Source of the DNA: Thalassospiraceae bacterium
Lineage (GTDB): Bacteria; Pseudomonadota; Alphaproteobacteria; Rhodospirillales; Magnetovibrionaceae
Length of the DNA: 7,906 bases
Direction: 5' to 3'
Assembly: GCA_030637205.1 (NCBI GenBank)
Contig: DAOVVL010000076.1
Span: forward strand, 1 to 7,906
Shown: positions 6,486 through 7,906 of the stretch, one piece after another
How the letters are laid out: every line of letters starts with the position of its first letter
Numbering within the stretch: position 1 is the stretch's first letter
Made by a program: the position numbers and the translations under genes
The notes under the pieces: generated by a model
Seen by the model: only the letters and a program-made list of their open reading frames with translations
Told to the model about the DNA's origin: nothing
Database searches by the model: none

Positions 6486-6971
6486 ATGAATGCACGCCCT
6501 TCACTAGCTGATCCCGCCATCATCGCCGCCACATGGTTTGGCGCGGGCTACCTGCCCAAGGCCCCCGGTACCTGGGGGTCGCTGGCGGCTTTGCCGTTTG
6601 CCTGGGGGCTGGTGGCGTGGGGCGGGCCTGAAGCACTGGCTTTGGCGATTTTGGCCATTTTCGGGCTGGGGCTGTGGAGCGCGGGCGTTTTCATGGCCAA
6701 ATCCGGCTCCCACGACCCCGGCGCCATCGTGATTGACGAAGTCGCAGGCCAGTGGATCGTATTGTTGGTAGCCCCGCTCGATCCGCTCAGTTACGCAGCC
6801 GCATTTGCCCTGTTTCGCGGCTTTGACGTGTTCAAACCGTGGCCGATTTCGTGGGCCGATCGCAACATCGACGGCGCCATGGGCGTGATGGTCGATGATG
6901 TTCTGGCCGGCATCGCCGGCGCAGCTGTTTTGTATGGGGTGCTTTGGTGGCTGGGGGGTAGCGCAATATGA
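6486..6971 (+). CDS. pgpA: Phosphatidylglycerophosphatase A
   Basis: A 161-aa inner-membrane enzyme that dephosphorylates phosphatidylglycerol phosphate to phosphatidylglycerol, the last step of PG synthesis. All PgpA signatures are present: GYLPKAPGTWGSL (21-33), DPGAIVIDEVAGQ (77-89) and FRGFDVFKPWPI (110-121), followed by a second acidic motif MVDD (135-138) that reads like the metal-binding xxDD of the family. Hydrophobic stretches at about 35-70, 89-110 and 138-157 fit a small multi-pass membrane protein. Length is typical. GAG lies 6 nt before the ATG, a modest ribosome-binding site. The stop codon overlaps the start of the next gene as ATGA, so the two are translated from one message. 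Confidence 0.95.
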   Translation: MNARPSLADPAIIAATWFGAGYLPKAPGTWGSLAALPFAWGLVAWGGPEALALAILAIFGLGLWSAGVFMAKSGSHDPGAIVIDEVAGQWIVLLVAPLDPLSYAAAFALFRGFDVFKPWPISWADRNIDGAMGVMVDDVLAGIAGAAVLYGVLWWLGGSAI

Positions 6972-7465
6972 GCAGGTTTGAGGAAATTCTCATCATCATG
7001 GCCGAAGACCTGATTGCAGGGTGCCGCGAACGTGGCCTCAAGCTGGCAGTGGCGGAATCGTGCACCGGGGGCTTGGTCGCGGCCTGCATTACTTCTGTTT
7101 CGGGCGCGTCTGATGTTTTTGACCGTGGCTTCGTGACGTATTCCAACGCCGCCAAGGTCGACATGCTGGGCGTGGGCGAAGACATTATCGCGCGCCACGG
7201 TGCGGTCAGCGAAGAAGTTGCCCGCGCCATGGCCGAAGGTGCAATTGAAAATTCAGATGCGGACCTCTCTTTAAGCATCACCGGTATCGCCGGACCGGAA
7301 GGTGGCAGCGACGACAAACCTGTGGGTTTGGTGCACATCGCGGTGGCGCGCACGGGCTTTGAGACTTTGCATGAACGCCACGTTTTCAAAGGCGACCGTG
7401 AACGGGTGCGCGTGCAGGCCGTGGAAAGCGGGTTAAGACTGCTCAACCAGGTGGCAGGGAATTAA
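6968..7465 (+). CDS. pncC: Nicotinamide-nucleotide amidohydrolase (stand-alone CinA C-terminal domain)
   Basis: A 165-aa cytoplasmic enzyme of the CinA C-terminal family, expected to convert nicotinamide mononucleotide to nicotinate mononucleotide plus ammonia in pyridine-nucleotide salvage. AESCTGG (29-35) holds the presumed nucleophile S31. YSNAAK (58-63) gives the conserved Tyr and Lys. GIAGPEGG (106-113) and KPVGLVHIA (117-125) are the other hallmark motifs. The N-terminal MoaB/MogA-like domain of full-length CinA is absent, as is usual in alphaproteobacteria. The ATG overlaps the pgpA stop, with a G-rich sequence (GGGGGT) upstream. An internal ATG at 6998 with AGGAAA further upstream is a weaker alternative. 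Its stop shares TTAA with the stop of the convergent COQ10/RatA gene. Databases often label such genes cinA. Confidence 0.93.
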   Translation: MSRFEEILIIMAEDLIAGCRERGLKLAVAESCTGGLVAACITSVSGASDVFDRGFVTYSNAAKVDMLGVGEDIIARHGAVSEEVARAMAEGAIENSDADLSLSITGIAGPEGGSDDKPVGLVHIAVARTGFETLHERHVFKGDRERVRVQAVESGLRLLNQVAGN

Positions 7466-7906
7466 GGCCCGTAAAGTTTTTCAGCGCGGGTCTTGAACGC
7501 ATTGATCATCATGCGGGTCGCTTTTTCAAACATCTTGCCGATCATGCCTTCGAGCAAGCGTGATTTGAATTCAAAATCAATTTCAAATTCCACATTGACG
7601 CCGCCTTCAGCCGGAGTAAAACGCCAATCTGTAACCAGACGTTTAAAGGGGCCGTGAGAGTCCACCACATGGATGTGGCCGATCCGGTTGTCGCCGGGAT
7701 GCTCAAACGTAATGTGGCTGGTATATCTTTCGCGAAAGGCCTTGAAACCGATGGCCATGTCGGCGGACATTTCCCCTGCCCCGTCTTCGCCTTGCCCAGA
7801 ACTTTCGGTTTTTGAATTGATGCGCGTGGCAATACACCACGGAAGAAACTCAGGGTACTTATCAACCTCAATGACAAGGTCGAACATTTGCTGTGGCGTG
7901 AAAGCC
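7462..7906 (-). CDS. COQ10/RatA-family START-like protein, 5' end outside window
   Basis: The open frame runs through the right edge, so the start is missing. An ATG at 7887 is internal, since the preceding in-frame residues AFTPQQ continue a typical family start (xTPxQMFDLV). What is visible (147 aa) has EVDKYPEFLPWC near the N-terminus, GFKAFRERYTS, DGPF-like HGPFKRL and the C-terminal DFEFKSRLLEGMIG helix, all hallmarks of the polyketide-cyclase/COQ10 type. Proteins of this family bind hydrophobic ligands; COQ10 helps ubiquinone function. The E. coli relative RatA has been described as a ribosome-association toxin, and that name is widely copied, but nothing here suggests a toxin-antitoxin pair. 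A quinone-related role is the more likely inference. Only the first few residues should be missing. Confidence 0.9.
   Translation of the reverse strand, partial: AFTPQQMFDLVIEVDKYPEFLPWCIATRINSKTESSGQGEDGAGEMSADMAIGFKAFRERYTSHITFEHPGDNRIGHIHVVDSHGPFKRLVTDWRFTPAEGGVNVEFEIDFEFKSRLLEGMIGKMFEKATRMMINAFKTRAEKLYGP

Noticed and set aside
6832..7446. 204-aa minus-strand frame opposite pgpA and the pncC-like gene
   Set aside because: Antisense to two genes with complete family motifs; Ser/Arg/Pro-rich shadow composition.
7462..7906. RatA as the toxin of a toxin-antitoxin pair
   Set aside because: No partner gene is visible, and the family in alphaproteobacteria fits a COQ10-type quinone/lipid role better.

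Overview
The window looks like chromosomal DNA of a free-living alphaproteobacterium, most likely of the Rhodospirillales type. The evidence is protein style only: a bactofilin paired with a membrane-anchored M23 peptidase, a pgpA-cinA(pncC) pair facing a COQ10/RatA gene, a large Slt-like transglycosylase, and a hemerythrin-like protein. The lineage is an inference from these families, not a marker-gene result. No tRNA, rRNA, CRISPR array, insertion sequence or phage gene was seen.

Layout. Positions 1-228 are a non-coding leader with a candidate promoter and a perfect 16-bp palindrome. A plus-strand pair follows: a secreted soluble-type lytic murein transglycosylase (229-2364) and, 12 bp later, a PLP-dependent threonine/serine dehydratase (2377-3378). 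Convergent to it is a hemerythrin-domain protein (3394-4101, minus). It has a cysteine-containing N-terminal extension and has lost one expected iron-ligand histidine. A strong stem-loop terminator (4148-4184) separates it from a minus-strand two-gene operon: an M23 peptidase with a membrane segment and coiled coil (4766-6082), overlapping a bactofilin (4210-4782) by 17 bp. A non-coding divergent region of about 400 bp follows. It carries one candidate promoter in each direction. Then come pgpA (6486-6971) and a stand-alone CinA C-terminal domain (pncC-like, 6968-7465), which overlap at ATGA. The window ends inside a convergent COQ10/RatA-family gene (7462-7906, minus) whose 5' end lies outside. 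Its stop codon shares the bases TTAA with the stop of the pncC-like gene.

Functional reading. Much of the window concerns the envelope: a glycan-strand cleaving enzyme (Slt), a likely cross-link cleaving M23 enzyme tied to a bactofilin scaffold, and phosphatidylglycerol synthesis (PgpA). The rest is metabolism: amino-acid deamination, pyridine-nucleotide salvage, and a START-like lipid or quinone-binding protein. The M23-bactofilin operon resembles the known BacA-LmdC morphogenesis module. The least conventional item is the hemerythrin-like protein. I saw no clear sign of an entirely new system; the best leads are that protein, the palindrome before slt, and the unexplained part of the 6146-6400 region.
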